In this document: piece after piece, positions 64,000-64,000 of the stretch
Position numbering within the stretch: position 1 is the first letter of the stretch
Layout: every line of letters starts with the position of its first letter
Assembly: GCA_021299735.1 (NCBI GenBank)
Contig: JAJTEM010000014.1
Coordinates: 124,001-188,000, forward strand
DNA from: Burkholderiales bacterium
Lineage (GTDB): Bacteria; Pseudomonadota; Gammaproteobacteria; Burkholderiales; Burkholderiaceae_B
Length of the DNA: 64,000 bases
Direction: 5' to 3'
Translations under genes and position numbers: made by a program
Notes under the pieces: generated by a model
Told to the model about the DNA's origin: nothing
Database searches by the model: none
The model's input: the letters and a program-made list of their open reading frames with translations, nothing else

Positions 64000-64000
64000 G

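Overview
This window reads as the chromosome of a betaproteobacterium, most likely Burkholderiales. The evidence is moderate GC, the phoH-ybeY and ffs-dnaX-ybaB-recR gene orders, a betaproteobacterial AddB-like/AddA-like pair, a TctD/TctE-type two-component system and a complete sulfate-import/cysB locus. A Limnobacter-like genus is a guess from overall gene character, not something proven here.

Layout. 1-6.6 kb (+): the end of a cation antiporter, an outer-membrane-like protein, then three translationally coupled genes: a GH17-GT2 glucan synthase resembling NdvB, a membrane phosphotransferase/sulfatase-fold protein and a secreted HExxH protein. Together they look like a substituted beta-1,3-glucan locus. 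6.6-10.3 kb (-): a large lipoprotein hydrolase overlapping a multi-spanning membrane protein. 10.4-14.7 kb: an accessory block beside tRNA-Lys, with hipBA, an IS3-type remnant and a methyltransferase fused to an HNH nuclease. 14.8-19.5 kb (-): ybeY, phoH, a two-component system and pyrF. 19.6-24.4 kb: a DMT transporter, a palindromic repeat and two unfamiliar genes, one carrying a cysteine-dioxygenase-like cupin. 24.6-30.1 kb (+): sulfate uptake with cysB, in which cysA is broken by an internal deletion. 30.1-30.6 kb: more copies of the palindromic repeat. 30.7-50.9 kb: mostly housekeeping, including tgt, a symporter pair, lemA/TPM genes, rho, trxA, the AddAB-like pair, 4.5S RNA, dnaX, ybaB, recR and a CoA-transferase. 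51.2-53.07 kb: a short integron cassette array (core site, two attC sites, five small reading frames of unknown function) with no integrase gene in view, ended by another palindromic repeat. 53.3-57.8 kb: transaldolase, an HPt protein, DsbB, a degenerate HD-GYP protein and a histidine kinase. 57.8-64 kb (-): a tad/cpa pilus operon running off the window.

The strongest candidates for undescribed biology are (1) a family of roughly 190-207 bp palindromic elements that fold into a three-way, cloverleaf-like shape, with compensatory changes between copies; (2) the integrase-less cassette array and its unknown genes; and (3) the methyltransferase-HNH fusion next to tRNA-Lys and hipBA. All assignments come from reading the sequence and from remembered family features; no database search was run.
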